The notes: generated by a model from the letters alone, not told the origin. Numbered from the stretch's first letter, positions 1 through 8,586 are shown. The stretch is 64,000 nt of DNA from Levilactobacillus lanxiensis (GCF_016861655.1 NZ_BOLN01000002.1:1-64000); one strand, 5' to 3'. Numbers and translations are program-made.

Positions 1-87
1 AAACTGGAATCCTCGTTCTAGCATTGAATATCCTCAAGTTAGTCTCCACCAGGAGAAGACGGCTTGAGAATCAAGAGTATGGAAATA

Positions 88-126
88 AGGCACGAAACCA
101 AAGTTCGGTTTCGTGCCTCATTTTTG
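88..126 (+). terminator. Rho-independent terminator
   Basis: An 11-bp stem (GGCACGAAACC with GGTTTCGTGCC) is followed by a T-rich run. It would end a plus-strand transcript entering from the left edge. Nothing recognisable as coding lies in bases 1-87. Confidence 0.8.
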
Positions 127-131
127 TTCTA

Positions 132-163
132 CAGAGGCTAGTTATGTCACAGCCTCTTTTTTA
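132..163 (+). terminator. Second Rho-independent terminator
   Basis: AGAGGCT pairs with AGCCTCT across an 11-base loop and is followed by TTTTT. It lies just after the first terminator and next to the transporter remnant. Confidence 0.55.
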
Positions 164-170
164 ACCAATT

Positions 171-281
171 TTAACGGTCTTGCGATTCAGAAATTTCGTA
201 AGGCTTTTTCGCTTGCGTCGCTTGTTGTTCGATCTCTTCCGGCATTCGGCCCTTGGTTTCTGGTACAAACACCTCCGCGTC
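171..281 (-). pseudogene. C-terminal remnant of an MFS sugar transporter
   Basis: On the minus strand this stretch encodes DAEVFVPETKGRMPEEIEQQ and about 16 further residues before a TAA stop at 171-173. VPETKGRxxEEIE is the hallmark that closes the last transmembrane segment of MFS sugar porters (XylE/GLUT-like arabinose or xylose:H+ symporters). A stop codon at 282-284 interrupts the frame, and no transporter coding lies upstream because the acetyltransferase begins there. Only the last 35 or so codons survive. Given the ara genes nearby, this may be the residue of a lost pentose symporter; that is inference. Confidence 0.7.
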
Positions 282-315
282 TTACCCTGCGAAAATTGTG
301 CTTTGTAATACAAGT

Positions 316-879
316 TTAGTTTAAATTTTTAATCACACGTGCTGGATTGCCCCCCAGAACCACGTTGTCGCCAAATGATTTAGTCACGACCGCACCGGCC
401 GCAACGATGACGTTGCTTCCAAGGGTCACGCCAGGGCAGATGATGGCCCCACCACCGACCCAGACGTCGTCGCCCAACGTGACGGGCTTGCCAATGCCCA
501 TGGCCCCGTTACGCCGGAGCTTGGGGTCAGCCGGATGGTTCACCGAATAAATCTGAACTTTAGGTCCCAGTAGACAGTGTTTGCCGATTCGGACCGGCGC
601 CACATCTAAGATTGTGCAGTCGTAGTTGGCAAAGAAATCATCACCGACATAAATATTGTAGCCATAGTCACACCGGAACGTGGCGTGGACTTCAACGCCC
701 TCGCCCGTCGCCCCAAATAGAGCCTTCACTCGTTGTTCACTGGTCGCCGGGTCAGATTCACCTAACGCGTTCAAGGCTTCGACCTGCTTACGCGCCACGT
801 CACGTTCGGCGACTAGTTCTGGGTCGTAGACGTTGAAGAGTTCACCGGTGATCATTTTTTGTTTTTCACTTTTAGCCAT
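316..879 (-). CDS. maa: Maltose/galactoside O-acetyltransferase (hexapeptide-repeat family)
   Basis: This 187-residue protein belongs to the left-handed beta-helix acetyltransferases that move acetyl from acetyl-CoA to the 6-hydroxyl of maltose, glucose or galactosides in the cytoplasm. Residues 1-60 form the Maa N-terminal helical cap (MITGELFNVYDPELVAERD). From about residue 75 come hexapeptide turns (YVGDDFFANY, IGKHCLLGP, LGDDVWVGGG, LGSNVIVAAGAVV). The expected catalytic His is in YSVNHPADP near residue 114, and the typical GNPARVIK ending is present. Length is normal for the family. A GGAGG site sits 5-6 bases before the ATG. The gene stands alone, between a transporter remnant and a SIR repeat. 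The exact acceptor sugar cannot be told from sequence. Confidence 0.88.
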   Translation of the reverse strand: MAKSEKQKMITGELFNVYDPELVAERDVARKQVEALNALGESDPATSEQRVKALFGATGEGVEVHATFRCDYGYNIYVGDDFFANYDCTILDVAPVRIGKHCLLGPKVQIYSVNHPADPKLRRNGAMGIGKPVTLGDDVWVGGGAIICPGVTLGSNVIVAAGAVVTKSFGDNVVLGGNPARVIKNLN

Positions 880-926
880 AATTCCTCCATTTTCCCGGTT
901 CTGAGTTTAAACAGGTGTTTTGCATC

Positions 927-1176
927 GCCTCCGGGCTGGTGAAAATGGGCCTCGTCGCGTCCGTTCCCGGCGGTGAGCTCAAGCTGCCCTGCTGTGGGGC
1001 CGGTTACAGCCAAAGCGCGGGCTTCCACCTCAACTTTGCGCCTGAGAACCGGTCGCAAAGGTTGTCCCGTGGACTAGGCTGAAAAAGAACTTCAGCCAAG
1101 ACCACCGACACAGCTGGTCGGCTTGGCTCACCTCTGGTCACTGCCACAACTGGCCCATTTTCACCAGCCCTGCGGC
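927..1176 (-). repeat. SIR element 1 (long type)
   Basis: This is a full copy, read on the minus strand. The ends are GCCGCAGGGCTGGTGAAAAT and ATTTTCACCAGCCCGGAGGC. Inside are GTGACCAGAGG, CAGCTGTGTCGGTGG, a GGCTGAAG/TTCAGCC hairpin, a CTTTGCG/CGCAAAG hairpin, CCCCACAGCAGGG and CCGCCGGGAACG. The rest of the 880-1655 spacer outside elements 1 and 2 and the araA terminator (1177-1391) shows nothing recognisable. Confidence 0.85.
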
Positions 1177-1391
1177 TAACACTTGTTTACCCCGTTACCG
1201 CGTCATTCTTCTTGTTGTCGGTAACATACTTATTGTTTTGAGATGATGTCACTTATTCTATTGATATCCACATATTTTACTGGTAGATTCCGTGACGCTG
1301 GCTGTTGCTCAGAACCTGTGAAATTACTAATCCACGCTGCTGACAACACACAATCCCTACACACCCACTCCGGCCACTTCTCTTCACATTT

Positions 1392-1590
1392 GTGAGCGAC
1401 CAAAGGCAACCTTGCGGACGCAGCTGTGTCGATGGCGTTAGCTGGGGATTCTCACCCAGGTTAGGCCATGGAACGACCTTGGAAACTCGCGCTTTTCAGC
1501 GAGGTTTCAAGGCGAGACGGAGGACCGCTCCTCAGGCCGTAGTCGGTCCCCACAGCAGAGCACCTTGAGGCTGCCGCCGGGAGCGCAAAG
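1392..1590 (+). repeat. SIR element 2 (long type, ends lost)
   Basis: It contains the core CAGCTGTGTCGATGG, a CTTGGAAACTCGC/GCGAGGTTTCAAG hairpin, GGACCGCTCCTCAGGCC and CCCCACAGCAGAG. The outer GGTGAAAAT arms are not visible. It abuts the araA terminator. Confidence 0.75.
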
Positions 1591-1604
1591 CACAAACCGA
1601 TAAG

Positions 1605-1641
1605 AAAAGTGGCCGTCCGCCTTACCGGCGAGCGGCCACTC
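1605..1641 (-). terminator. araA terminator
   Basis: On the minus strand AGTGGCCGCTCGCC pairs with GGCGGACGGCCACT and is followed by TTTTCTT. It lies 15 bases past the araA stop. Confidence 0.85.
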
Positions 1642-1655
1642 CTTTTCAATTAAAA

Positions 1656-3080
1656 TTACTTAATGAAAGCCTTAGTCATGCCAACCATGGTAGCGTAGTC
1701 TTCCATTTGTTCTTCAGTCAAGGAGAAGGAAAGCATGGTGTGGTGACCACCACCGGCCTTCATCCATTCCAAGGCACCGGTCTTCAAGCCAACCTTTGGC
1801 GTCCAGAGTTGCTTAGCAACTGGCAACTTAGGCGTTTCAGCTTCTGGCTTGTTCGCGTCTACGGCGTAGCTGATCATCTTGAAGCCGTCGCGGAAGTCCG
1901 CAACAGTGACATCAATGGCGTCACCTTCGGAACCCGTGAAGACCAGACGTGCAGGGTCAGCCTTACCACCGATATCCAATGGGTGAACCTCAACGCGTGG
2001 CTTGTCGGAAGCGATTGAAGGATCAACTTCCAGCATGTGAGAACCGAGGATGGCTTCGTGGCCCTTCCGCAGATCCAACGTGTAGTCTTCCATGAAGGCC
2101 GTCCGGTCGTTGTGGGACATGATCTTCATGACACGGCCCAAGGCAGCGGTCTTCCAGTCACCTTCGGCACCGAAGCCATAACCGTCACGAATCAATAATT
2201 GTGCGGCCAAACCAGGAAGTTGTTCCATCCCCCAGAGGTCTTCGAAGTTCGTGGTGAAGGCCGTGTAACCGCCCTTTTCCAAGAAACTCTTGATTCCCAG
2301 GTATTGCTTCAATTGTACGCGAACAGAGTGCTTGTATTTGTCAGCATCGTTGTCGCCTTGAACCATTTCGTAACGAGATTCGAGGTCGGCGTATTCCTTG
2401 TCGATGTCAGCGTCAGCAACCTTGCTGATCTCTTCAACTAAATCACCGATACCGTAGTAGTCGACAGTCCAGCCCATCTTGATTTGTGCTTCAACCTTGT
2501 CACCTTCAGTAACGGCAACGTTGCGCATAGTATCGCCAAAGCGAGCAACCTTAACCTTAAAGCTTTCGTTGTAAGCAACGGCAACGTCTTCCCAACGCGC
2601 GATTTGTTCTTGCACGTCTTCGTCACCCCAGTAGCCGTAAACGATCTTGTTGTTCTTTTGTAAACGGGCGTTGATGTAGGCGTATTCGCGGTCACCATGG
2701 GCACTTTGGTTCAAGTTCATGTAATCAAAGTCGATGTCGGCATAAGGAATGTTGTTCAGGTATTGGGTAGCCAAGTGAAGTAATGGCTTTTGTAATAATT
2801 CCGTCCCACGGATCCAGTTCTTGGCTGGGGAGAACGTGTGCATCCAAGTGATCACACCGGCAACCTTGTCGTTGTAGTTAACTTCCTTCATGAAATTGGT
2901 GATGCTTTCAGCGGTCGTCATGACATCCTTGAAGACCACCTTGTAAGGCAATTTGCCGCTAGCGTTCAGCTTGTCGGCAATGTCTTGAGCATCCTTAGCA
3001 ACGGACTTCAATTGTTCTTCACCATACAGGTGTTGGGAACCGGTAACAAACCAAAATTCATAATCTGGAACTGATAACAT
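1656..3080 (-). CDS. araA: L-arabinose isomerase
   Basis: A 474-residue protein that interconverts L-arabinose and L-ribulose, the first step of arabinose catabolism, as a Mn-dependent cytoplasmic oligomer. The whole length matches AraA: N-terminal [16 protein letters not shown], central [14 protein letters not shown] and [14 protein letters not shown] (a metal-site glutamate region), [10 protein letters not shown], and the C-terminal [10 protein letters not shown]. Length is normal. The start is an ATG with AAAGGAG upstream. A 376-base spacer holding a SIR repeat and an operator-like site separates it from araD, so araA probably has its own promoter instead of relying on readthrough from araBD. 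It has a strong terminator of its own. Confidence 0.97.
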   Translation of the reverse strand: MLSVPDYEFWFVTGSQHLYGEEQLKSVAKDAQDIADKLNASGKLPYKVVFKDVMTTAESITNFMKEVNYNDKVAGVITWMHTFSPAKNWIRGTELLQKPLLHLATQYLNNIPYADIDFDYMNLNQSAHGDREYAYINARLQKNNKIVYGYWGDEDVQEQIARWEDVAVAYNESFKVKVARFGDTMRNVAVTEGDKVEAQIKMGWTVDYYGIGDLVEEISKVADADIDKEYADLESRYEMVQGDNDADKYKHSVRVQLKQYLGIKSFLEKGGYTAFTTNFEDLWGMEQLPGLAAQLLIRDGYGFGAEGDWKTAALGRVMKIMSHNDRTAFMEDYTLDLRKGHEAILGSHMLEVDPSIASDKPRVEVHPLDIGGKADPARLVFTGSEGDAIDVTVADFRDGFKMISYAVDANKPEAETPKLPVAKQLWTPKVGLKTGALEWMKAGGGHHTMLSFSLTEEQMEDYATMVGMTKAFIK

Positions 3081-3154
3081 AATAATGACACTCCTTTGAT
3101 ATATTTTTTATTTATTCGCGATAATTCAAGTAGCCAACCTATGCCATTTATAAA

Positions 3155-3172
3155 TACTGATTCATATAAGTA
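3155..3172. promoter_or_regulatory. Probable AraR operator upstream of araA
   Basis: The minus-strand reading TACTTATATGAATCAGTA matches the perfect araB-upstream palindrome (6091-6108) at 14 of 18 positions. It lies about 75 bases before the araA start. AraR binding is inferred from position and the shared sequence. Confidence 0.5.
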
Positions 3173-3271
3173 TCATAGGCATGAACCCAAATGGATCAGG
3201 CCCACAACAATCACACTCACGCTAGTCCAGAGAATACCGCGCGACGTTCACAACCATTGCCAGTAGCCGGA

Positions 3272-3435
3272 GCTAACTAGGGATGGATGCCTGTGTCGGT
3301 GGTGTTGACCGGTGTCATCCCGGCCTTACAGCACGGGACGCTGGCAAGCCTCACAAAGGCGTGAGGCTTGCCAGCGAGGCCGAAGACCGCTCTTTGGCTT
3401 CGGCTGTGCCCCACAGGCAGGAATTCCTAGTTAGC
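3272..3435 (+). repeat. SIR element 3, inside the ara gene cluster
   Basis: The outer stem is GCTAACTAGG/CCTAGTTAGC. Inside are CCTGTGTCGGTGGTGTT, a CTGGCAAGCCTCAC/GTGAGGCTTGCCAG hairpin, the GCCGAAGACCGCTCTTTGGC hairpin and CCCCACAGG. It sits between araD and araA. The outer arms differ completely from the GGCTGGTGAAAAT arms of other copies yet still pair. Confidence 0.8.
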
Positions 3436-3456
3436 GCAGGCGTCAAGGTCAAAGCC

Positions 3457-4188
3457 CTACTCGCGAGCGGCGTGTTCCTTGGACTTGGCGTTGTTTTGGC
3501 CGTAGTAGGCGTTGGCGCCGTGCTTGCGGAGATAGTGCTTATCCAACAAGTACTGTGGCAACTCCCGGTTAGCCCGCGTCAACTGGGACGTGTGGTAGTC
3601 TTCTTCGGCAACCACTTCGAGCACCTTGGCGTTGTAAACGGCCTTGTCTGGCGTTGGGCCCCAAGCAAAGGGACCATGTTGGCTAACTAACGCTGCGGGA
3701 ACGGCTTCGTAGTCGATGCCCCGCTCGTTAAAGGTCTTCACGATGGTCTTCCCCGTGTTACCTTCGTAGTCTTCTTCGATTTCTTCCTGCGTCAAGGCAT
3801 CGGCAGCAGGCACGTCACCGTAGAAGGTGTCGGCGTGCGTCGTGTTCATGGCTGGAATGTCCATCTTAGCAGCGGCAAAAGAAACGGCCCAAGGTGAATG
3901 GGTGTGCACAATCCCACCAATATTTGGAAAATGGTTGTACAGGTACGTGTGGGTCGGCGTATCACTGGAAGGGTTCATGTCCCCTTCAACGACTTTGCCA
4001 TCGGCGACACTCACGACAACCATGTCTTCTGGCTTCAGGTCGTTGTAATCGACACCGGAAGGCTTGATGACGTACAAGCCCTTTTCGCGGTCAATCCCGG
4101 AAACGTTACCCCAGGTGAATGAGACCAGGCCAAGCTTTGGCAAACGCATGTTGGCTTCATAAACTTCTTGTTTTAAATCTTCAAGCAT
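3457..4188 (-). CDS. araD: L-ribulose-5-phosphate 4-epimerase
   Basis: A 243-residue class II aldolase-fold enzyme that turns L-ribulose 5-phosphate into D-xylulose 5-phosphate, feeding the phosphoketolase pathway. Family marks are LGLVSFTWGNVSGIDRE (phosphate-binding region), IKPSGVDY, SSDTPTH, the zinc-binding HTHSPWAVSFAA, the following TTHADTFYGDVPAA, and a third metal His in SQHGPFAWG. Length is normal. It starts with ATG after AAGGAGAAAG. It lies 25 bases after araB and is surely cotranscribed with it. The spacer towards araA contains a SIR element. Confidence 0.97.
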   Translation of the reverse strand: MLEDLKQEVYEANMRLPKLGLVSFTWGNVSGIDREKGLYVIKPSGVDYNDLKPEDMVVVSVADGKVVEGDMNPSSDTPTHTYLYNHFPNIGGIVHTHSPWAVSFAAAKMDIPAMNTTHADTFYGDVPAADALTQEEIEEDYEGNTGKTIVKTFNERGIDYEAVPAALVSQHGPFAWGPTPDKAVYNAKVLEVVAEEDYHTSQLTRANRELPQYLLDKHYLRKHGANAYYGQNNAKSKEHAARE

Positions 4189-4213
4189 ATTCTTTCTCCT
4201 TAACTATCAGTGA

Positions 4214-5818
4214 TTAATCAGCTAGTAAGTCGACGGCCTTGCCTTCAACGGGTAAGGCGGCCTTGTAACCGGCGATAAATTCATTCGAACCTTGCACACC
4301 AGCTGGGTCAGGGTCGACCGTGGTGCTGTCAGGGTTGGCAAAGACCTTGTTGTCCAGGAAGTCTTCCAACGTTTCGTTGGTATCCTTGTCCATGACGTAG
4401 AAGCCAAGGACTGCCATCCCCCAAGGACCACCCTCGCCGGCATTGCTGGTGACGGTGATCGGCGTGTTCAACGAGTCGGCTAAGACCTGTTGACCCACCT
4501 TAGGCGTCCGGAACAGCCCACCCTGAGCAATCAGGGAATCCAAATGAATGTGTTCCTCGTTAGCCAGAATGTCCATGCCAATCTTCAATGGCGCAAACGC
4601 GGCGTATAACTGCGTCTTCACGAAGTTGGCTAAGGTGAAGTTGCTGTTCGGTGTCCGGACAAACAGTGGCCGGCCAGCCGTCATCTTGGTGATGTTTTCA
4701 CCGGAAAGGTAACTGTAGTTCAACAGGCCCCCGGCGTTGGCATCGCCCTCCGTTGATTTGTTAAACAGCGCGCCGTACAATTCGTCGGGCTTCAAGTCAA
4801 CACCAATCGTTTGGGCAAATTCCTTAAACAGGTTGACCCAAGCGTTGATATCGGAAGAGCAGTTGTTGGTGTGGACCATGGCAACTGGCAAACCGGTTGG
4901 GGTCGTGACCAAGTCAATGTCGCGGTGAACGGCCTTCATAGGTTGGTCCAAGACCACCATGGAGAAGGCGGACGTCCCAGCGGAAATGTTCCCGGTCCGT
5001 TCGCGGACGGCGTTGGTGCCGACCATCCCGGTCCCCGCATCCCCTTCAGGCGGTGCCATCACGCTACCAGCGGTCAGGTTGCCATTCGGATCCAATAATT
5101 TGGCGCCATCAGTCGTTAAGGTACCGGCTGGTTGACCCGCTAAGAGTACCTTGGGCAAGATTTCCTTGATATCCCAGTGGTACTGCCGGACGGACTTGAC
5201 GTTTCTGAATTTTTCTAATAACTTTTCATCATAATCTTTGGTGTAACTGTCGATTGGGAACATCCCGGAGGCATCCCCAATCCCAATGACCCGTTCACCG
5301 GAGAGTTGCCAGTGCACGTAGCCGGCCAACGTCGTGAAGAACGTCACGTCCTTGACGTGGTCCTCTTGATTGAGGATGGCTTGATACAAGTGGGCAACGC
5401 TCCAACGTTGGGGCACGTTAAAGTCGAATAAATCCGTCAGCTCATCGGCGGCCTGTTCCGTGATGTTGTTCCGCCAAGTGCGGAATGGCACCAGCAGCTC
5501 ATCGTTTTCATTAAAGGCCATGTACCCGTGCATCATGGCACTGACCCCAATTGACCCAATCTTGGTCAAGGGAACATGATAGTTCGTTTGTACTTCCGCA
5601 GCCATCTCTTGGTAACTGGCTTGAATCCCGGCCCAAACGTTTTCCAAGGAATACGTCCAAACGCCCTTCTTCAACTCGTTTTCCCAAACGTAACTGCCTG
5701 AAGCAATCGTTTTAAAGTCGGGAGTGACTAAGACGGCCTTGATCCGCGTGGAACCTAGTTCGATTCCCAACGAGATGTTACCGCTTTCAACATCCTGAAT
5801 AATATTCTCCGCACTCAT
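4214..5818 (-). CDS. araB: Ribulokinase
   Basis: A FGGY-family sugar kinase of 534 residues that phosphorylates L-ribulose with ATP in the cytoplasm. The N-terminal ISLGIELGSTRIKAVLV is the phosphate loop. Later come SVMAPPEGDAGTGMVGTNAV, ISAGTSAFSMVVLD and the C-terminal ATP-binding IAQGGLFRTPKVGQQVLADS with SNAGEGGPWGMA. I chose the ATG of MSAENIIQDV because GGAGG lies 8 bases before it; a longer in-frame ATG at 5833 overlaps that site. It is the first gene of araB-araD on the minus strand. The long leader upstream carries operator-like sequences. Confidence 0.95.
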   Translation of the reverse strand: MSAENIIQDVESGNISLGIELGSTRIKAVLVTPDFKTIASGSYVWENELKKGVWTYSLENVWAGIQASYQEMAAEVQTNYHVPLTKIGSIGVSAMMHGYMAFNENDELLVPFRTWRNNITEQAADELTDLFDFNVPQRWSVAHLYQAILNQEDHVKDVTFFTTLAGYVHWQLSGERVIGIGDASGMFPIDSYTKDYDEKLLEKFRNVKSVRQYHWDIKEILPKVLLAGQPAGTLTTDGAKLLDPNGNLTAGSVMAPPEGDAGTGMVGTNAVRERTGNISAGTSAFSMVVLDQPMKAVHRDIDLVTTPTGLPVAMVHTNNCSSDINAWVNLFKEFAQTIGVDLKPDELYGALFNKSTEGDANAGGLLNYSYLSGENITKMTAGRPLFVRTPNSNFTLANFVKTQLYAAFAPLKIGMDILANEEHIHLDSLIAQGGLFRTPKVGQQVLADSLNTPITVTSNAGEGGPWGMAVLGFYVMDKDTNETLEDFLDNKVFANPDSTTVDPDPAGVQGSNEFIAGYKAALPVEGKAVDLLAD

Positions 5819-5867
5819 GCGATTAACCTCCATAGCTCTGTCGGCTAGTTCTGTAACTTATGACTCA

Positions 5868-5890
5868 ACACAAGAATTGTACAATTTTTA
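5868..5890. promoter_or_regulatory. AT-rich AraR-like site near araB
   Basis: The stretch contains AATTGTACAATTTT. It and a nearby ATTTGTACGGATTATTT (about 5918-5934) resemble the Bacillus AraR consensus (ATTTGTACGTACAAAT) in part. This is weaker than the palindrome at 6091. Confidence 0.35.
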
Positions 5891-6090
5891 TTCGCATAAA
5901 TCAAGAACAAATTATATTTGTACGGATTATTTGTTTAATTCAGTCGTATCAAGGGTTCGTGGGACTCGCAATCGTTGGTTCTTTCAAAATACAACCAAAT
6001 TATCGTCCATAAAGTGGAAGATAACCGGGTGAAACTGACCTATTTTCGCCAAAAACGATATCCAAAAGGTTGGTTGTTGCCTGAATTATG

Positions 6091-6108
6091 TACTTATCCG
6101 GATAAGTA
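6091..6108. promoter_or_regulatory. Perfect 18-bp palindrome, candidate AraR operator
   Basis: TACTTATCCGGATAAGTA is fully self-complementary. It lies in the 430-base spacer between araR and araB. Related sequence occurs upstream of araA (14 of 18) and the left half, TATGTACTTAT, recurs just after the GH43 promoter -10 (about 8502-8512). Confidence 0.55.
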
Positions 6109-6181
6109 ACTGACCTGATTCACTGTCGTCTCTAACAACTCACACCGTGCGCGCTGAATTTACCGAATCCATTTCGACCAC

Positions 6182-6216
6182 AAAAAAAACGAACCCGGCA
6201 GTTTCACCAAGTTCGC
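6182..6216 (-). terminator. araR terminator
   Basis: The minus strand reads CGAACTTGG, a loop and CCGGGTTCG followed by eight T. It separates araR from araB. Confidence 0.85.
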
Positions 6217-6249
6217 TCTCTCATACTAGTTATTGATCAAATCAGACGG

Positions 6250-7335
6250 CTAGTCCCCATCTGGTAGCTTAATTGCTGAATGACGCTTCACAATTTCTGG
6301 TTGGTACGTGATGTTCTCAACCTGATCATGGTTCAGCAATTTGATCATGGCATTGGCCGCGTCGGCCCCCATGCGTTCCTTCTCGTGATTCATGGTCGTC
6401 AGGGATGGCGTGAAGTATTCCCCAATCTGATAGTTGTCAAAGCCCGTGACCGAGATATCTTCCGGGACCCGGACGCCGTTAGACTTCAGGTAGTCGATCA
6501 CGTGAATCGCCAGCTGGTCGTTGTAACAGACGATGGCTGTTGGGGCCTCTGTCTGTTGCAGGTAACCATTGATGCGTTCATAGATTTTCTCGGATGATTC
6601 TCCCGATTGGTACATGATAATGTTACTCATATAGGAATACTCGGGATGCTCCTGGTAGGCCCGGACAAACCCGTTCATCCGGTAGACCCCTTGGATATCA
6701 TCCACCTGGAAAATTCCCAGGATACTCTTGTGCCCCAGGTCAAACAGGTAGCGCATCATGCTCTGTTCGGCGGTCAGGTCATCGGTATCCACGTAGGGAA
6801 AGTCCAGTTTGGGATAGTGGGCGTTAATGAACAACGTCGGCAGCTCATCATCCTTGATTTCCTGGTAAAGGTCCTCGTTGGGGTTGGGCAAGGCGCTCTG
6901 GGTGGGTTCGATGATCAGCCCGGCCACCTTACTGTCCAACATGTTGATGAGGCTCTTACGCTCCTTATCATGCATGTTATGCGTGTTACTGATCAAAATT
7001 GAGTAACCGGCCTTGGACAACACCTGGTCGATTCCAGAAATGATATTCGGGAATATGTAATCCGCGATGTGGGTGGTAATGACCCCAATCAGCTTGGTAT
7101 CGGTTGGCGTTGACCAGTCCTTATGCCAGTCCTGGACGAACATGCCGCCCCCTTGAATCCGGTAAATGAAGTGATCACTTTCCAGATCCCCCACTGCCCG
7201 GCGCACCGTGTAGCGGCTCACCGCGTATTGTTTCATTAACTCGGACTCCGTCGGTAGCTTTTCATCCACCTGATATTTGCCCGAGATGATATCTTCTTTT
7301 AAGCCATCTTTGACTTTTTGATATTTATTTTCCAT
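6250..7335 (-). CDS. araR: Arabinose operon repressor
   Basis: A 361-residue regulator with a GntR-type winged helix at residues 1-70 (YQKVKDGLKEDIISGKYQVD, LPTESELMKQYAVSRYTVRR) joined to a LacI/ribose-binding-protein-like effector domain (LIGVITTHIADYIFPNIISG, TAIVCYNDQLAIHVIDYL, ISVTGFDNYQIGEYFTPSLTT). This mixed architecture is diagnostic of AraR, which binds DNA without arabinose and leaves when arabinose binds. ATG follows GAGGTG. It lies upstream of araB in the same direction but is cut off by its own terminator. Palindromes near araB and araA are its probable targets; the effector is inferred from the neighbours. Confidence 0.93.
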   Translation of the reverse strand: MENKYQKVKDGLKEDIISGKYQVDEKLPTESELMKQYAVSRYTVRRAVGDLESDHFIYRIQGGGMFVQDWHKDWSTPTDTKLIGVITTHIADYIFPNIISGIDQVLSKAGYSILISNTHNMHDKERKSLINMLDSKVAGLIIEPTQSALPNPNEDLYQEIKDDELPTLFINAHYPKLDFPYVDTDDLTAEQSMMRYLFDLGHKSILGIFQVDDIQGVYRMNGFVRAYQEHPEYSYMSNIIMYQSGESSEKIYERINGYLQQTEAPTAIVCYNDQLAIHVIDYLKSNGVRVPEDISVTGFDNYQIGEYFTPSLTTMNHEKERMGADAANAMIKLLNHDQVENITYQPEIVKRHSAIKLPDGD

Positions 7336-7421
7336 GTCAGCACCTCATCAATGCACTTATTCTACCGGTTTTCGGCGTCCGTTTCAAATAAATATCATAA
7401 TAATCGGAATTCATTAGACAA

Positions 7422-8312
7422 TTAACTATAGAAGGCAGACAACGCAATATTTTGGTCATGGTTGCCAAAACCTTGGCCGAAAATAGTACAGCCACCGGAC
7501 TTTTTAGCATCTTTTTTAACCTCAAAACGAATGGTCCAGGTCTCCTGATCCGTTGGTAAATCATCCAAACAAACATCGGTGAAGGGTTGCCCATCCAGAT
7601 AGGTCCCATGGTCTGTGACCCGCAAGATTTTGAGAATCCCATACTGGTTGACGTTGTCCGGCACCCAGTCGGGCGTGTATTTCCCCCGGATATCGGAAAA
7701 GTCACCGGGACTCCGCCACGTGCCAATTTCCTTACCATTAATGGAAAACGTAATGTCGGACGGCCAGGTATTATTGGAGAACGGAAATTCCGAGCCCAAC
7801 TCCACGGACAGGTCGAGCATCTCCAGGTGCTCCCCCCGTTGTAGGAAGTTAGGCGTGCGGTACTCCACGTAACCATCGTTAAACCAGATCATCCCGGCAT
7901 TCATCCGCTCGGGAAACATGAAGAACTTGGGGTTGTCTACCTTGCCAATGTAGCCATCGGGGCCGGCCAACCCACATGACGGCTGCACAGAGTATTCGGT
8001 GTAGTGGCCAACCGGGATGGTGGTCTGGTGAACCTTGAAGTCCGGATAAATGGCCTGGGGGAACTTGACCTCAATCGTATCGACATGTAAGGAAGAAATC
8101 TTCTGATGACCGACCCGCTTGCTGACGATCAGTCCGGCCGTCTCTAGCTTACGCAAGTGTTTGGTAACGATGGCACTGCTTAAATCCAGGTGACCAGCCA
8201 AATCTTGGACACTCATCGGTTGACCGGACAACAATTGAATAATTTTCAATCGGACGGGGCTTGCCAAGGCCTCGTAAACCGGTAAAGATGTTTCTGTTAA
8301 ATCTAATTGCAT
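7422..8312 (-). CDS. ArsR-type HTH regulator with large C-terminal beta-rich domain
   Basis: A 296-residue protein. Residues 5-80 are a clear ArsR-like winged helix (VYEALASPVRLKIIQLLSGQ, VQDLAGHLDLSSAIVTKHLR). The remaining 210 residues contain many aromatics and look beta-rich (GYVEYRTPNFLQRGEHLEML, SDITFSINGKEIGTWRSPGD, YGILKILRVTDHGTYLDGQP). This is not a metal-sensor ArsR: no CxC metal motif is present. The tail may be a ligand-sensing domain. I chose the ATG at 8312 because GAGGGG stands upstream; an earlier in-frame start at 8354 lacks a good site. It is divergent from the GH43 gene, so control of the arabinofuranosidase/transporter unit is likely but inferred. Confidence 0.75.
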   Translation of the reverse strand: MQLDLTETSLPVYEALASPVRLKIIQLLSGQPMSVQDLAGHLDLSSAIVTKHLRKLETAGLIVSKRVGHQKISSLHVDTIEVKFPQAIYPDFKVHQTTIPVGHYTEYSVQPSCGLAGPDGYIGKVDNPKFFMFPERMNAGMIWFNDGYVEYRTPNFLQRGEHLEMLDLSVELGSEFPFSNNTWPSDITFSINGKEIGTWRSPGDFSDIRGKYTPDWVPDNVNQYGILKILRVTDHGTYLDGQPFTDVCLDDLPTDQETWTIRFEVKKDAKKSGGCTIFGQGFGNHDQNIALSAFYS

Positions 8313-8348
8313 CGTAATGCGCCCCTCTTCACAAAGTTTTTCAGTCTT

Positions 8349-8422
8349 TAACATTTACCATTAGATTAACTAAATCAAAACCAATCGGCGATGTATCCGC
8401 TAACATTTAACATTATAGTTAA
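8349..8422. promoter_or_regulatory. Two direct-repeat operator-like sites
   Basis: TAACATTTACCATTAGATTAAC (8349-8370) and TAACATTTAACATTATAGTTAAC (8401-8422) are near-identical and start 52 bases apart, about five helical turns. They lie between the divergent ArsR-type gene and GH43. This is a plausible binding pair for that regulator. Confidence 0.5.
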
Positions 8423-8470
8423 CCCAGCCACGAAAAACAAACTTTTTTGTAGAAAGATTAACAAAAGTGG

Positions 8471-8499
8471 TTGACAGCGTTTTCATCCGGTTGTATATT
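8471..8499 (+). promoter_or_regulatory. GH43 promoter overlapping a cre-like site
   Basis: TTGACA (8471-8476), a 17-base spacer and TATATT (8494-8499) make a near-ideal sigma-A promoter. TGACAGCGTTTTCA at 8472-8485 fits the CcpA cre consensus TGWAARCGYTWWCA at 13 of 14 positions and covers the -35, suggesting glucose repression. Confidence 0.75.
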
Positions 8500-8586
8500 T
8501 CATATGTACTTATTTATTAGGATTTATTTGGAAATAGCAATTTTAAGTCCTTACAAATTATTCATCAAAGGAGAGATTGATTTAAT

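Noticed and set aside
113-319. 68-codon plus-strand ORF
   Set aside because: It is antisense to the transporter remnant and overlaps two terminator hairpins. No ribosome binding site.
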